DNA of 41,259 nucleotides. It comes from Thermoanaerobaculales bacterium. Its GTDB lineage: Bacteria; Acidobacteriota; Thermoanaerobaculia; Thermoanaerobaculales; Sulfomarinibacteraceae. Below, piece after piece: positions 8,101 to 15,841 of this stretch (its first letter is position 1; each line of letters begins with the position of its first letter). The DNA lies in assembly GCA_025456145.1 (NCBI GenBank), contig JALOLD010000026.1, positions 1-41,259 of the forward strand, given 5' to 3'. The position numbers were made by a program, and so were the translations under genes. The notes below the pieces were generated by a model that was not told where the DNA came from, ran no database searches, and saw nothing but the letters and a program-made list of their open reading frames with translations.

Positions 8101-8455
8101 GCGACGGCGCGACGGCGCCGCCCTCGAGGAGGCGCTCGTCGACGCCGGACTGACGCGGCTGCGGCCGATCCTCATGACCTCGGCGACGACGATCTTCGGT
8201 CTGCTGCCGATGGCGCTCGGGCTCGGCGAGGGCGCGGAGCTGCGGGCGCCGCTCGCGGTGACGGTGATCGGCGGGCTGACCGTGGCGACCGCGCTGACCC
8301 TGGTCGTCATCCCGGTCGTCTACTCGCTGCTCGCCGGCGGGCGGTCGATGGCGATAGCGGCCGAGCCCGACCGGGCCGCCGGAGGCCCGCTCCGTCTGCT
8401 CCAGGTCGCCGTCGGGCGCATCCAACCCACCGAGAGCCAGGGGGCCGCGAAATGA
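5186..8455 (+). CDS. RND-family efflux pump, first inner-membrane subunit
   Basis: The 1089-residue protein is a full RND (AcrB/MdtB-type) proton-driven pump with two halves of six membrane helices and two large periplasmic loops. Seen features are the N-terminal helix followed by RLPLNLMPDLSYP, the TM4 proton-relay motif GVGMLVDSAIVVLEA (one Asp kept, the AcrB Asp408 position is Ser), and in TM10 AGIVVNNAIVLID, where AcrB has Lys940. Between TM6 and TM7 there is an added hydrophobic stretch of about 70 residues (RFLLVVLPGFALRVV and onward). ATG 5186 was chosen because GGGGGA lies just upstream and family N-termini start with this short basic-then-hydrophobic layout. It lies between the adaptor gene and a second RND gene, an arrangement like MdtABC. 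Confidence 0.92.
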   Translation: MRIVDFSLRRRVTVSMTAVALLLFGVVAFTRLPLNLMPDLSYPSLTVETRLPGAAPAEVEALVTRPIEELVGIAGGVQRLGSVSRPGISQVTLEFGWGRDMDFASLDVRQKLDLAALPRTAERPVLLRFDPANDPVVRLYVTGGDSLYHLRYIAEELIKKDLESTEGVAAIKVHGGYEEEIQVHIDEGRLALLGLSVDEVNARLLAENLNQAGGSLYEAEARYLVRARNEFLDLDDIRETVLLSRDGRQVKVSDVADVVRSHRQREVITRFGGVEAVELAVYKEGDANTVQVARSVHARLDRIADELPDNVSITAGADQSRFIEASIREVLSNATLGGIVAVLVLLLFLKDLRATLIVAVSIPISIVATFFLMYRTGTTLNIMSLGGLALGVGMLVDSAIVVLEAIVKRREAGDDAVTAASRGASEVGHAVVASTLTTVAVFLPVVFLEGVAAQLFRDQALTVSFSLLASLAVSLTLIPMMAAMTGRALAEPAAETVPTGRIRRTGRFLLVVLPGFALRVVRSATAYVLKGIVFVARPLTAVFDRGLATLVAVYPRVLRAALGHRPAVVALALAAFAGAVALVPALGVDLIPPFAQGEFAFKVSLPEGTPLEVADRFIASLSDELAADPRVESFSSIAGGAGMSLAATGTEGENVARIQVRMKPGTGPVEEEAVIARLRSRLALTDDLRFDFERANFFSFRTPIEVEVYSDSLDELQSATDQVLAALAGIPGLVDLRSSVEMGNPEVQVRFDREQLARLGLELGTVASIVRTKVQGEVATRFTEGDREIDIRVHALTHGDARVEDIRDLIVGHVEGRPIFLKSVAAIDLTEGPTEVRRIGQKRAAVVGGNLSGRDMGAVADDVRRRLATLTLPVGVTAALSGQEEELEQSFRSLTLAMGLAIFLVYLVMASQFESFLHPFVIIFTLPLGAIGVVLALLLTGHTLNVVAIIGAVMLAGIVVNNAIVLIDAVNQRRRDGAALEEALVDAGLTRLRPILMTSATTIFGLLPMALGLGEGAELRAPLAVTVIGGLTVATALTLVVIPVVYSLLAGGRSMAIAAEPDRAAGGPLRLLQVAVGRIQPTESQGAAK

Positions 8456-8471
8456 CGACGCAACCATCGCA

Positions 8472-8567
8472 CCGTCGCAACCACAAAGACACCAAGGCAC
8501 GAAGAAGTTCACCAAGAAGCTCCTTTGTGGTCCCCTTTGTGTCTTCGTGTCTTCGTGGTTGCGACGG
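8472..8567. repeat. inverted CACAAAGACAC-type low-complexity element between the two RND genes
   Basis: The left arm (8472-8506) begins CCGTCGCAACCACAAAGACACC. The right arm (8535-8567) is its imperfect reverse complement and ends in GGTTGCGACGG, so the element begins and ends with the same ten-base word CCGTCGCAAC in opposite orientation. The arms could form a stem of about 30 bp with a loop near 8507-8534. It lies 16 bases after the first pump gene's stop, and its right end touches the Shine-Dalgarno region of the second pump gene. Confidence 0.85.
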
Positions 8568-8582
8568 GCTCGGGAGGCGCTC

Positions 8583-11500
8583 GTGAATCTGCCCAACCTC
8601 GCCGTCCGCCGGCCGATCACCACCGCGATGATCCTGGTGAGCGTGCTGCTCGTCGGGTCGATCGCCTTCAACCGGCTGCCGCTGGCCTTTCTGCCCGAGC
8701 TCGACGCGCCCTTCATGTTCGTCCAGATCCCCTACCCCAACTCGCACCCGCAGCAGATCGAGCGCGAGATCACCAAACCGGTCGAGGAGATCCTCTCGAC
8801 CCTCTCGGGGGTCAAGAAGCTCAACTCGACCACCGACGCCGACGGCGCCCAGTTCTTCATGGAGTTCACCTGGGGTGAAGAGATCGACGTCATCCGGATG
8901 AAGGTGTCGGAGAAGATGGACCAGGTCGAGCCGACCCTGCCCCCCGACATCGGGCCGATCCTGATCTTCTCGTTCAACACCAGCGACATCCCGGTGGTCC
9001 AGGGGCGGATCGCCGCCGAGGGGGTCGACCTCAGCCAGAACTACGAGCTGCTCGAGGCGCGGATCCTCAACCCGTTGCGCCGGATCGACGGCGTCGCCCG
9101 GGTCGACCTCAACGGGGTCGAGCCGCGCGAGCTCTATGTCGACCTCATCCTCGACAAGGTCAAGGAGCACTCGGTCGACGTCGGCGCGCTGGCCCGGCTG
9201 CTCCAGAGCGTGTCGTCGAACATGGTGCTCGGCCGCGCCTCGACCGGCGGCCTGCGCTACACCGTCCGCTCGCTCGGGTCCTTCGACTCGATCGAGGCCC
9301 TGTCGGGGCTGGTGGTCGACGAGCGCGGCCTGCGCCTCGGCGAGATCGCGGAGATCACCTACGAGGAGCCGCCGCTCACCTTCGGCCGCCACCTCGACGG
9401 CAAGTACGCGGTCGCCCTCGACATCTACAAGGAGTCCACCGCCAACACCGTCGAGGTGGTCGACGAGGTCAACCGGCTCGTCGAGGAGGAGATCAACCAC
9501 GACCCGCTGCTCAAAGGGATCCAGCTCTGGGTCTGGGAGGACCAGGGCGAGGAGATCACCTCGGGGATCGACGGCCTCAAGAAGGCCGGGCTCAGCGGCG
9601 CCCTGCTCGCCACCCTGACCCTGTGGTTCTTCCTGCGCCGCCTCGACTCGACGGTGATCGTCGCGCTGTCGATCCCCTTCTCGATCATCGCCACCTGCGG
9701 GGTGATGTTCTTCATGGGTTCGAGCCTCAACATCCTGTCGATGATGGGGCTGATGCTCGCGGTCGGGATGCTCGTCGACAACGCCATCGTCGTGCTCGAG
9801 TCGATCGACCGGAGGATGCGTACCGACGGCGACCGCAGCCGGGCCGCCCTCGAGGGGGCCGGTCAGGTCCTGATGGCGGTCACCGCCTCGACCGCGACGA
9901 CGCTCATCGTCTTCCTGCCGCTGGTGGTCGGCTCGGGCACCGAGATGACGACCTGGCTCAAGGAGGTCGGGGTGACGATCTCGATCGCCCTGGCCTGCTC
10001 GTTGTTCTCATCGCTGACCCTGATCCCCCTGATGTCGGCCCACCTGCTCAAGGTCAAGACCAACGGCCGCAACCGGCTCATCGAGTGGCTCGAGGAGCGC
10101 TATGTCCGGGTGCTCGGCTGGACCCTCAAGCACCGGGTCAAGACCTTCGGGCTGCTCGTCGTCGGGCTCGCCATCGGCTTCCTGCCCTTCTTCGTCGGCT
10201 GGGTCGAGTCGGCGATCTTCTCGGGCACCCTCAACAACCGGCTCTACCTCGACTACGAGTTCGACGACTTCCACTACAAGAGCCAGTCGGAGGAGGTCGT
10301 CGAGCAGGTCGAGGCCTACCTCGAGGCCAACGCCGAGCGGTTCATGGTCGACACCGTCTACTCCTACTACACCGAGAACGAGGCCGGAACGACGATCAGC
10401 CTGACCCGCGAGGACCTGTCGGACGACGAGATGACCGAGCTCCGCACCGCGATCCGGGACGACCTGCCCGAGCTCCCCGGGGTCCGGGTCCGGTTCGAGG
10501 AGGACGCCGACGAGGGCGGCTCGACGACCTACTTCGCGGTCAAGCTGTTCGGCCAGGACACGACGACCCTGTACCGGCTCGCCGACGAGGCGGCCCGCCG
10601 GATCGAGTCGATGGAGGGGGTCGAGGACGTGTCGCGGCCTCGCTCGAGCGGCCGCCGCGAGATCCAGGTCAGCCTCGACCGCGACCGGATCTCGGAGCTC
10701 GGCCGCAGCGCCGCCGATGTCACCGAGCTCCTCGCCTTCACCCTCGGCGGCGTCCGGCTCGAGCGCTTCAACGCCGGCGACCGCGAGATCGTCACCTGGC
10801 TCGCCCTCCGGCTCGAGGACCGCTCGCGGCTCGACGACCTCCGCCAGATCCCGATCGCCGACGCCGGCGGCAAGCCGGTCCTGCTCGGCGACGTCGCCGA
10901 CTTCGAGATCATCGAGCGACCGCGCGAGATCGAGCGCGAGAACCGCAAGGTCCGGGTCGCGGTCCGCGGCACCTACGAGGGCGAGAGCTGGGACGAGACC
11001 CAGAAGGCGATCGCCGCCATGATGGACGCCTTCAACCTGCCCGCCGGCTACTCCTGGAGCTGGAACGACCGGATCGTCGAGCAGGCCAACGAGGACGCCG
11101 AGATGGGGGTCAACTTCCTGCTCGCCCTGATCCTCGTCTACCTGGTCATGGCGTCGCTCTTCGAGAGCCTGACCAAGCCCTTCGCGATCCTCTTCGCGAT
11201 CCCCTTCGCGCTGCCCGGCACCGCCTGGATGCTGGCCCTCACCGGCACCCCGTTCAACCTGATGGCGCAGATCGGACTGCTCATCCTGATGGGCATCGTG
11301 GTCAACAACGGGATCGTGCTGATGGACCACGTCAACCACTTCCGGCGGCAGGGCCTGCCCGCCGAGGAGGCGATCCTGCTCGCCGGCCGTGACCGGCTCC
11401 GGCCGATCCTGATGACCGCGGCGACGACCATCATCGGGCTGCTGCCCCTGGCGATCGGCGGGGTCAACGTCTCCGGGCTGCTCTACTACCCGATGGCGAG

Positions 11501-11687
11501 GACCGTGATGGGCGGGCTGATGTCCTCGGTGTTGCTGACGCTGCTCGTCCTGCCCTACATCTCGCTCGGAACCGAGGGAGTGTCGAGCTGGCTCCGCCGG
11601 GTGTGGCGGCGGTCGGCGGGCTCGCCCGCCGGCGCCGAGGGGGCCGCCGGCGACCCCGGGCTGGGCTACGCCCCGGCCGGCCGGTAG
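8583..11687 (+). CDS. RND-family efflux pump, second inner-membrane subunit
   Basis: This 1034-residue RND pump differs from its neighbour but has the same twelve-helix plan: NLPNLAVRRPITTAMIL at the start, then LPLAFLPELDAP, the TM4 motif AVGMLVDNAIVVLES (AcrB Asp407 kept, Asp408 position is Asn), and TM10 MGIVVNNGIVLMDHVN. GTG 8583 was chosen because GGGAGGC (8571-8577) lies five bases before it. Earlier in-frame starts fall inside the low-complexity element. The adaptor-pump-pump order suggests a mixed trimer as in MdtBC, or two pumps sharing one adaptor. The substrate is unknown. The C-terminal tail is rich in Gly, Ala and Pro. Confidence 0.92.
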   Translation: MNLPNLAVRRPITTAMILVSVLLVGSIAFNRLPLAFLPELDAPFMFVQIPYPNSHPQQIEREITKPVEEILSTLSGVKKLNSTTDADGAQFFMEFTWGEEIDVIRMKVSEKMDQVEPTLPPDIGPILIFSFNTSDIPVVQGRIAAEGVDLSQNYELLEARILNPLRRIDGVARVDLNGVEPRELYVDLILDKVKEHSVDVGALARLLQSVSSNMVLGRASTGGLRYTVRSLGSFDSIEALSGLVVDERGLRLGEIAEITYEEPPLTFGRHLDGKYAVALDIYKESTANTVEVVDEVNRLVEEEINHDPLLKGIQLWVWEDQGEEITSGIDGLKKAGLSGALLATLTLWFFLRRLDSTVIVALSIPFSIIATCGVMFFMGSSLNILSMMGLMLAVGMLVDNAIVVLESIDRRMRTDGDRSRAALEGAGQVLMAVTASTATTLIVFLPLVVGSGTEMTTWLKEVGVTISIALACSLFSSLTLIPLMSAHLLKVKTNGRNRLIEWLEERYVRVLGWTLKHRVKTFGLLVVGLAIGFLPFFVGWVESAIFSGTLNNRLYLDYEFDDFHYKSQSEEVVEQVEAYLEANAERFMVDTVYSYYTENEAGTTISLTREDLSDDEMTELRTAIRDDLPELPGVRVRFEEDADEGGSTTYFAVKLFGQDTTTLYRLADEAARRIESMEGVEDVSRPRSSGRREIQVSLDRDRISELGRSAADVTELLAFTLGGVRLERFNAGDREIVTWLALRLEDRSRLDDLRQIPIADAGGKPVLLGDVADFEIIERPREIERENRKVRVAVRGTYEGESWDETQKAIAAMMDAFNLPAGYSWSWNDRIVEQANEDAEMGVNFLLALILVYLVMASLFESLTKPFAILFAIPFALPGTAWMLALTGTPFNLMAQIGLLILMGIVVNNGIVLMDHVNHFRRQGLPAEEAILLAGRDRLRPILMTAATTIIGLLPLAIGGVNVSGLLYYPMARTVMGGLMSSVLLTLLVLPYISLGTEGVSSWLRRVWRRSAGSPAGAEGAAGDPGLGYAPAGR

Positions 11688-11782
11688 ACCGCCGCGAGCG
11701 CGACGCCGTAGACCACGCAGCTGACGATCGTCGCGATCGCCCAGAGGTGGGCCGGCTGGGGGACCGCCGGCGATGGCGGCTC

Positions 11783-12961
11783 TCAGGTCGTCGCGAGGAC
11801 CTTCCCGGCGGCCGAGACCGCGGCGCCGGGGGTGATCGGCAGCCCCATCTCCTCGAGGATCGACTCGAGCCCGGCGAGCACCGCGACGACGTTGCCCGCG
11901 ATGCACGACTCGCCCATCAGGCCGATCCGCCAGGCCCGCCCGCGCAGCGGACCGAGGCCGGCGCCGATCTCGATGCCGTGCCGGTCGAGGAGCTGGCGGC
12001 GGACCGCGGCCTCGTCGACCCCCGCCGGGACGTGGACCGCGTTGAGGTTGGGCAGCGACCGGCGCGGGATGTAGCCGAGGCCGATCGCCGCGAGACCCGC
12101 GCGCAGCCCGAGGTGGTGGCGACGATGCCTGGCCCAGCGCGCCTCGAGACCCTCCTCGGACACCATCAGGAGGGCCTCGCGGAGGGCGACGCCGAGGTTC
12201 GACGAGGCGGTGTGGTGGTAGAGCCGCTCCCCGCCCCAGTACCTGGACAGCAGGGTCAGGTCGAGGTACCAGCTGTCGGCCGGAGCCGACCGGCCCCGGA
12301 TCTTCGCCTCGGCGTCCGGGGAGAGGGTCACCGGGGCGAGCCCGGGCGGGCACGACAGCCCCTTCTGGCTGCAGCTGTAGCACGCGTCGACCCGCCATCC
12401 GTCGACCTCGAGCTCGACACAGCCCAACGAGGTCACCGCATCGACGAGGAGCAGCGCGCCCGCGGCGTGAGCGACCGCCGAGATCTCCTCGAGGGGCTGG
12501 TGGGCGCCGGTCGAGGTCTCGGCGTGGACGATGCCGACCAGCCGGACCGACGGGTGCGCCGCGAGCGCCCGCTCGATGTCTCCGGGGTCGATCGTCTCCC
12601 CCCACGGGGCCTCGACCCGGTGGACCCGCGCGCCGTGGCGCTCGGCCATCTCGGCCAGCCGGTTGCCGAAGAAGCCGCAGACCCCGACGATGACCTCGTC
12701 GCCCTCCTCGACGAGACCGGCGACGCACGCCTCCATCCCCGCGCTGCCCGTGCCCGGCACCGCCAGGGTGAGCCGGTTGGCGGTCCGGAACACCGCCCTG
12801 AGCAGCCTCGCGGTGTCGTCCATGACCTCCAGGTAGGCCGGGTCGAGGTGACCGAGGGTCGGCCGGGCGAGGGCGGCGAGGACGCGCCGGCTGACGTCGC
12901 TCGGGCCGGGGCCCATGAGCACCCGGGTCGGCAGGGTCGTCGTGGCTGGTTCTGGTTTCAC
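11783..12961 (-). CDS. class V aminotransferase, alanine/serine-glyoxylate type
   Basis: The 392-residue PLP enzyme has the fold and motifs of alanine-glyoxylate and serine-glyoxylate aminotransferases: MGPGPSDVSRRVL at the start, PGTGSAGMEACV (phosphate loop), HAETSTGAHQPL, LLVDAVTSLG with the PLP-contacting Asp174, and the Schiff-base Lys200 in SCSQKGLSCPPG. GTG 12961 has GGGAGA upstream. The next ATG (residue 16) would cut the N-terminal segment. It would convert glyoxylate to glycine with alanine or serine as donor. It is divergent from a phosphoglycolate phosphatase, whose product glycolate is the usual source of glyoxylate. After its TGA the same frame stays open for 37 codons and encodes a hydrophobic tail. 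Confidence 0.88.
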   Translation of the reverse strand: MKPEPATTTLPTRVLMGPGPSDVSRRVLAALARPTLGHLDPAYLEVMDDTARLLRAVFRTANRLTLAVPGTGSAGMEACVAGLVEEGDEVIVGVCGFFGNRLAEMAERHGARVHRVEAPWGETIDPGDIERALAAHPSVRLVGIVHAETSTGAHQPLEEISAVAHAAGALLLVDAVTSLGCVELEVDGWRVDACYSCSQKGLSCPPGLAPVTLSPDAEAKIRGRSAPADSWYLDLTLLSRYWGGERLYHHTASSNLGVALREALLMVSEEGLEARWARHRRHHLGLRAGLAAIGLGYIPRRSLPNLNAVHVPAGVDEAAVRRQLLDRHGIEIGAGLGPLRGRAWRIGLMGESCIAGNVVAVLAGLESILEEMGLPITPGAAVSAAGKVLATT

Positions 12962-13003
12962 TGAGCGGTCTCCCGTCCGGATGGTAGCAGCACGGACGAC
13001 CCA

Positions 13004-13019
13004 CCGCCCGGCCGGGCGG
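13004..13019. promoter_or_regulatory. 16-bp perfect palindrome in the aminotransferase/phosphatase divergent gap
   Basis: CCGCCCGGCCGGGCGG is a perfect palindrome in the 79-bp space between the two divergent genes, about 20 bases before GTG 13041. A weaker CGTCCG/CGGACG pair (12974-12979, 12993-12998) lies beside it. It could be an operator for both genes, but GC-rich palindromes arise easily in such DNA. Confidence 0.35.
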
Positions 13020-13040
13020 CGACCGTGAGATCATCTCCCG

Positions 13041-13724
13041 GTGGACAGACCGAGATCGGTTCGCCTGGTGATCTTCGACCTCGACGGCACCCTCGTCGAC
13101 TCGCTCGCCGACCTCGCGGACTCGATGAACGAGGTCCTTGCGGCGTACGGCCACCCGACCCACCCCGAGGAGGCCTACCGGCTCTTCGTCGGCGACGGCC
13201 TCGCTCAGCTCGTCGAACGCGCGCTGCCCGCCGATGCCCGGCAGAACGACGTCGTCGAGCTCTTCACCCGGCGGATGAGCGAGGCCTACAGCCGCCGTCA
13301 GACCGCGAGGACCCGGCCCTACCCGGGCATCCCCGAGCTGCTCCGCACCCTCGCCGAGCGCGGCCTGAGGACCGCGATCCTGTCCAACAAGCCGGACGGC
13401 CCGGCCGGCGAGATCGCCTCCGAGCTGCTCTCGCCGCACGTCTTCGACCGCGTCCGGGGGGCGCGGCCGGGGGTTCCCCTCAAACCCGACCCGACCGCCG
13501 CCCTCGAGCTCGCCTCGGAGCTCGCCACCGAGCCCGCGGGCTGCGCCTTCGTCGGCGACTCCGAGATCGACATCCGCACCGGTCTGGCCGCCGGGATGCT
13601 GACCATCGGCGTGACCTGGGGCTTCCGCGACGAGGACGAGCTCGTCGCGAGCGGCGCCCAGCGGATCGTCCGCCACCCGGCGGAGGTCTTCGAGATCGTC
13701 GGTGGTGCGGCCGCCTCGCGCTGA
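13041..13724 (+). CDS. gph: HAD-family phosphatase, probable phosphoglycolate phosphatase
   Basis: The 227-residue protein is a HAD-superfamily hydrolase of the Gph type, which releases phosphate from 2-phosphoglycolate. Motif I is VIFDLDGTLVDS (nucleophile Asp13, acid/base Asp15). Motif II is in ILSNKPDG, motif III is Lys in PLKPDPTA, and motif IV is FVGDSEIDI. The cap domain with FVGDGLAQLVERAL matches the phosphoglycolate phosphatase group. Translation probably starts at GTG 13041, since the core motif begins only ten residues later. The nearby divergent glyoxylate-type aminotransferase supports a role in clearing or salvaging two-carbon compounds. Other HAD substrates such as pyrophosphate are possible. 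Confidence 0.85.
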   Translation: MDRPRSVRLVIFDLDGTLVDSLADLADSMNEVLAAYGHPTHPEEAYRLFVGDGLAQLVERALPADARQNDVVELFTRRMSEAYSRRQTARTRPYPGIPELLRTLAERGLRTAILSNKPDGPAGEIASELLSPHVFDRVRGARPGVPLKPDPTAALELASELATEPAGCAFVGDSEIDIRTGLAAGMLTIGVTWGFRDEDELVASGAQRIVRHPAEVFEIVGGAAASR

Positions 13725-13861
13725 CGCCCCGATGGCCGCCGTCCGGACCAGACAAACCACCGTTCCGTTCGACCAATCAAGCTCGCAACTCCCGGATCGC
13801 ACCGGCACGTAGTCGCAACCGGCCTCGGTCGCCGGTCTTGCGGGGCGGCCGAGCCCCCCTC

Positions 13862-13890
13862 AAAGCAAGCACCCCGCCGGAGCGGGGTGC
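13862..13890 (-). terminator. intrinsic terminator of the surface-protein gene
   Basis: Perfect 9-bp arms GCACCCCGC (13869-13877) and GCGGGGTGC (13882-13890) enclose a 4-nt loop. Read on the minus strand the stem is followed by TTGCTTTG. It starts 23 bases after the TAG at 13914-13916, where a terminator is expected. Confidence 0.75.
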
Positions 13891-13913
13891 CTGAACTCGA
13901 AGAAGAAACCGCC

Positions 13914-15497
13914 CTAGAAGTGGCGGCGCATGAAGAACAGCCCGACTCCGGCAACCAGGGCGATGAGGACGAGGATGCCCGCGGTCCCGAGGGTCGGGAT
14001 CGGTCCGCCGAACGGCGGCAGCTGGGTGGTCGACGTGTTGTTGCCCGTGTTCGGGTCGGTCTGGTCGGCTACCGCATCCGCGACGTTGACGGTGTTCGCC
14101 GGGTCGAGGATGTCGACCGTGATGTTGCAGGTCTCGAACGCACCGGCCGCGAGAGCGCCGATGCTCCAGGTCCATGGCGACCCCGGCGTGCCGCCGCAGG
14201 TGTCGCTGACATAGCTGACGCCGGCGGGCAGGAGGTCGGTGACGGTCACTCCGGTGGCATCGTCGGGTCCGAGGTTCTCGACCCGGATCGTGTAGACGCC
14301 GGTGGTCAGGCTCGTGGTCTGCGCGGTCTTGCTCACCTCGATGTCGGCGTCGCCCTGGCTTCCCGCACTCCCGGTGACGCACAGCGACACGTCGTAGGCC
14401 TGGGGAGTGTAGGCGGAGCCGTCGTACTGGAGGCACGACGCGTCGCCGCCGGTGCCGCTCATCCACAGAAGGGCGCAGCCGCCCGCGTTGGGATAGCTGT
14501 GAACCCCGACCCAGGTCGCACCGGTCGGCTGGCAGGCCGGTGTCAGACCCGAGACCTCCCAGTAGTAGAGCGGGTAGCCGGCGTACGACAGTCCGGTGTT
14601 GACCGCCGTCGGGGAGAGACCGGCGAAGGTGCAGAGGGCGGCGCCCGGCTGACCGCCGCTGTTCGGGTGGAAGGTGACGTCGAAGGTCATCCCGGTCGGG
14701 TCGCAGGCCGACCATCCCGCCCCGGTCCAGAACAGGCTCAGACCCCACCAGTGGAAGTCGGTGATGGAGAACATGTTGCTGTCGAAGTTGTCATAGACGG
14801 TGTAGTTGAAGCTCGGGGTCTGGCCGCTCGTGAAGGCGTTCCACGGATCGGCCGGGCCGTCCGGCGTGTGGTAGACGAGCAGGTCGGGGCCGGCGCACTC
14901 GGGCGGCGGCGGCGGCGGCTGCCACTCGGTGATCTCGATCGTGTACGGCCCCGAGTCTCCGCCGTAGCCGTCGACCACGAAGTAGTAGGTCTGGCCCGCG
15001 GTCAGGGGCACGTTAGTCAGCGCCGAAACATAGCTCGACGGATAGAGCGGGGCCGTGCACTCGTCGTCGTTGCAGGCGACCGCCCCGCCGCCTGGGCAGG
15101 ACCCCTGATAGATGTAGAGCTTCGTATCGTAGTTGGTGGTGCCGGTGCACAGGGTGACGTCGACGGCGACGTTCGCGGCCGGCGTGTAGGCGTAGACGAC
15201 ATCGGGCGACAGGCTGCCGGAGTAGGGGCAGACCTCGTCGTAGTCGTCGGTGTAGCCCACCGTCGTGCCGTTGTCGGTGTAAGGCAACGAGCCGATGACC
15301 GTGGCGGCGCCACAGGTGTCGCCCCCCTGCAGAATGACGTCGGGATCGGGCGGCGGAGGTACGACGTTGCCGACCAGCTTCTCCCCGATTCCGCTCGCCC
15401 AACCGAGCTGACTGGTTGCCGGTGGGTCGGCCGCCGCCGTGACGGCAACCGCGACCAGGACGAAGAACACGAAGGCGACGCAACGGTGACCCGACAT
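13914..15497 (-). CDS. secreted surface protein with PPC-like and DUF11 domains and IPTL-type C-terminal sorting signal
   Basis: The 527-residue protein starts at ATG 15497, which has a GAGGGGGGTGG stretch just upstream. An upstream in-frame ATG at 15524 lacks one. A signal peptide (CVAFVFFVLVAVAVTAAA) comes first. Next is a bacterial pre-peptidase C-terminal-like beta domain (about 45-190, with TKLYIYQGSC and YYFVVDGYGG). A Pro run leads into a Cys- and aromatic-rich region of unknown type. Then comes a DUF11 repeat (about 390-490, ADIEVSKTAQTT, VENLGPDDATGVTVTD). The C-terminus has IPTLGTAGILVLIALVAG followed by a basic FMRRHF. This tripartite end is the IPTL-CTERM kind of signal, thought to be cut by an exosortase-type enzyme during surface attachment. 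No exosortase gene is in the window. The function is probably envelope or matrix related, and the partner is unknown. Confidence 0.85.
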   Translation of the reverse strand: MSGHRCVAFVFFVLVAVAVTAAADPPATSQLGWASGIGEKLVGNVVPPPPDPDVILQGGDTCGAATVIGSLPYTDNGTTVGYTDDYDEVCPYSGSLSPDVVYAYTPAANVAVDVTLCTGTTNYDTKLYIYQGSCPGGGAVACNDDECTAPLYPSSYVSALTNVPLTAGQTYYFVVDGYGGDSGPYTIEITEWQPPPPPPECAGPDLLVYHTPDGPADPWNAFTSGQTPSFNYTVYDNFDSNMFSITDFHWWGLSLFWTGAGWSACDPTGMTFDVTFHPNSGGQPGAALCTFAGLSPTAVNTGLSYAGYPLYYWEVSGLTPACQPTGATWVGVHSYPNAGGCALLWMSGTGGDASCLQYDGSAYTPQAYDVSLCVTGSAGSQGDADIEVSKTAQTTSLTTGVYTIRVENLGPDDATGVTVTDLLPAGVSYVSDTCGGTPGSPWTWSIGALAAGAFETCNITVDILDPANTVNVADAVADQTDPNTGNNTSTTQLPPFGGPIPTLGTAGILVLIALVAGVGLFFMRRHF

Positions 15498-15841
15498 GAT
15501 CCACCCCCCTCTGTCGAACGCCATGATTTACGACTGAATCTCCAAATCAATCGAACTCATGACCAAGAAAACGCAACTCATCGCACGCTACGTTCGATCG
15601 TCTCGCGTGTCAAGCGGCGACTCTCGAGAGCTCACCCCCCCGGTCGTTCCGCGAGCGTGATCGCACCGACGATCGGTCACCACCGGTCCGAGCGCCCGCG
15701 CGACGCCGAGGGCTCGGAAGCCGCCCGCGACCGCCGGTGAGCCGCCTTCCCCTCGGCGGCGGGCTCCCTTATCCTCGCCGTGTGCATGACTCGACCCCCG
15801 GGCCTCGCGATCGAACCACCCAACCGTCAGGGAGCCGCACC
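15498..15841. other. divergent intergenic region, 344 bp
   Basis: The region separates the minus-strand surface-protein gene from the plus-strand transketolase gene and holds no convincing gene. The part near the surface-protein gene (15525-15600) is clearly richer in A and T than the surroundings, as expected for its promoter and leader, but I could not pick a confident -35/-10 pair. On the plus strand TATCCT at 15770-15775 is a possible -10 for the transketolase gene. Confidence 0.6.
15770..15775 (+). promoter_or_regulatory. possible -10 element for the transketolase gene
   Basis: TATCCT lies about 67 bases before ATG 15842. No -35 of quality is seen (TTCCCC at the 17-bp spacing), so this is a weak call. 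Confidence 0.22.

Noticed and set aside
5138..8716. 1192-codon minus-strand open frame opposite the first RND pump
   Set aside because: It has a low-complexity charged composition and no family resemblance. It mirrors the codon pattern of the RND gene.
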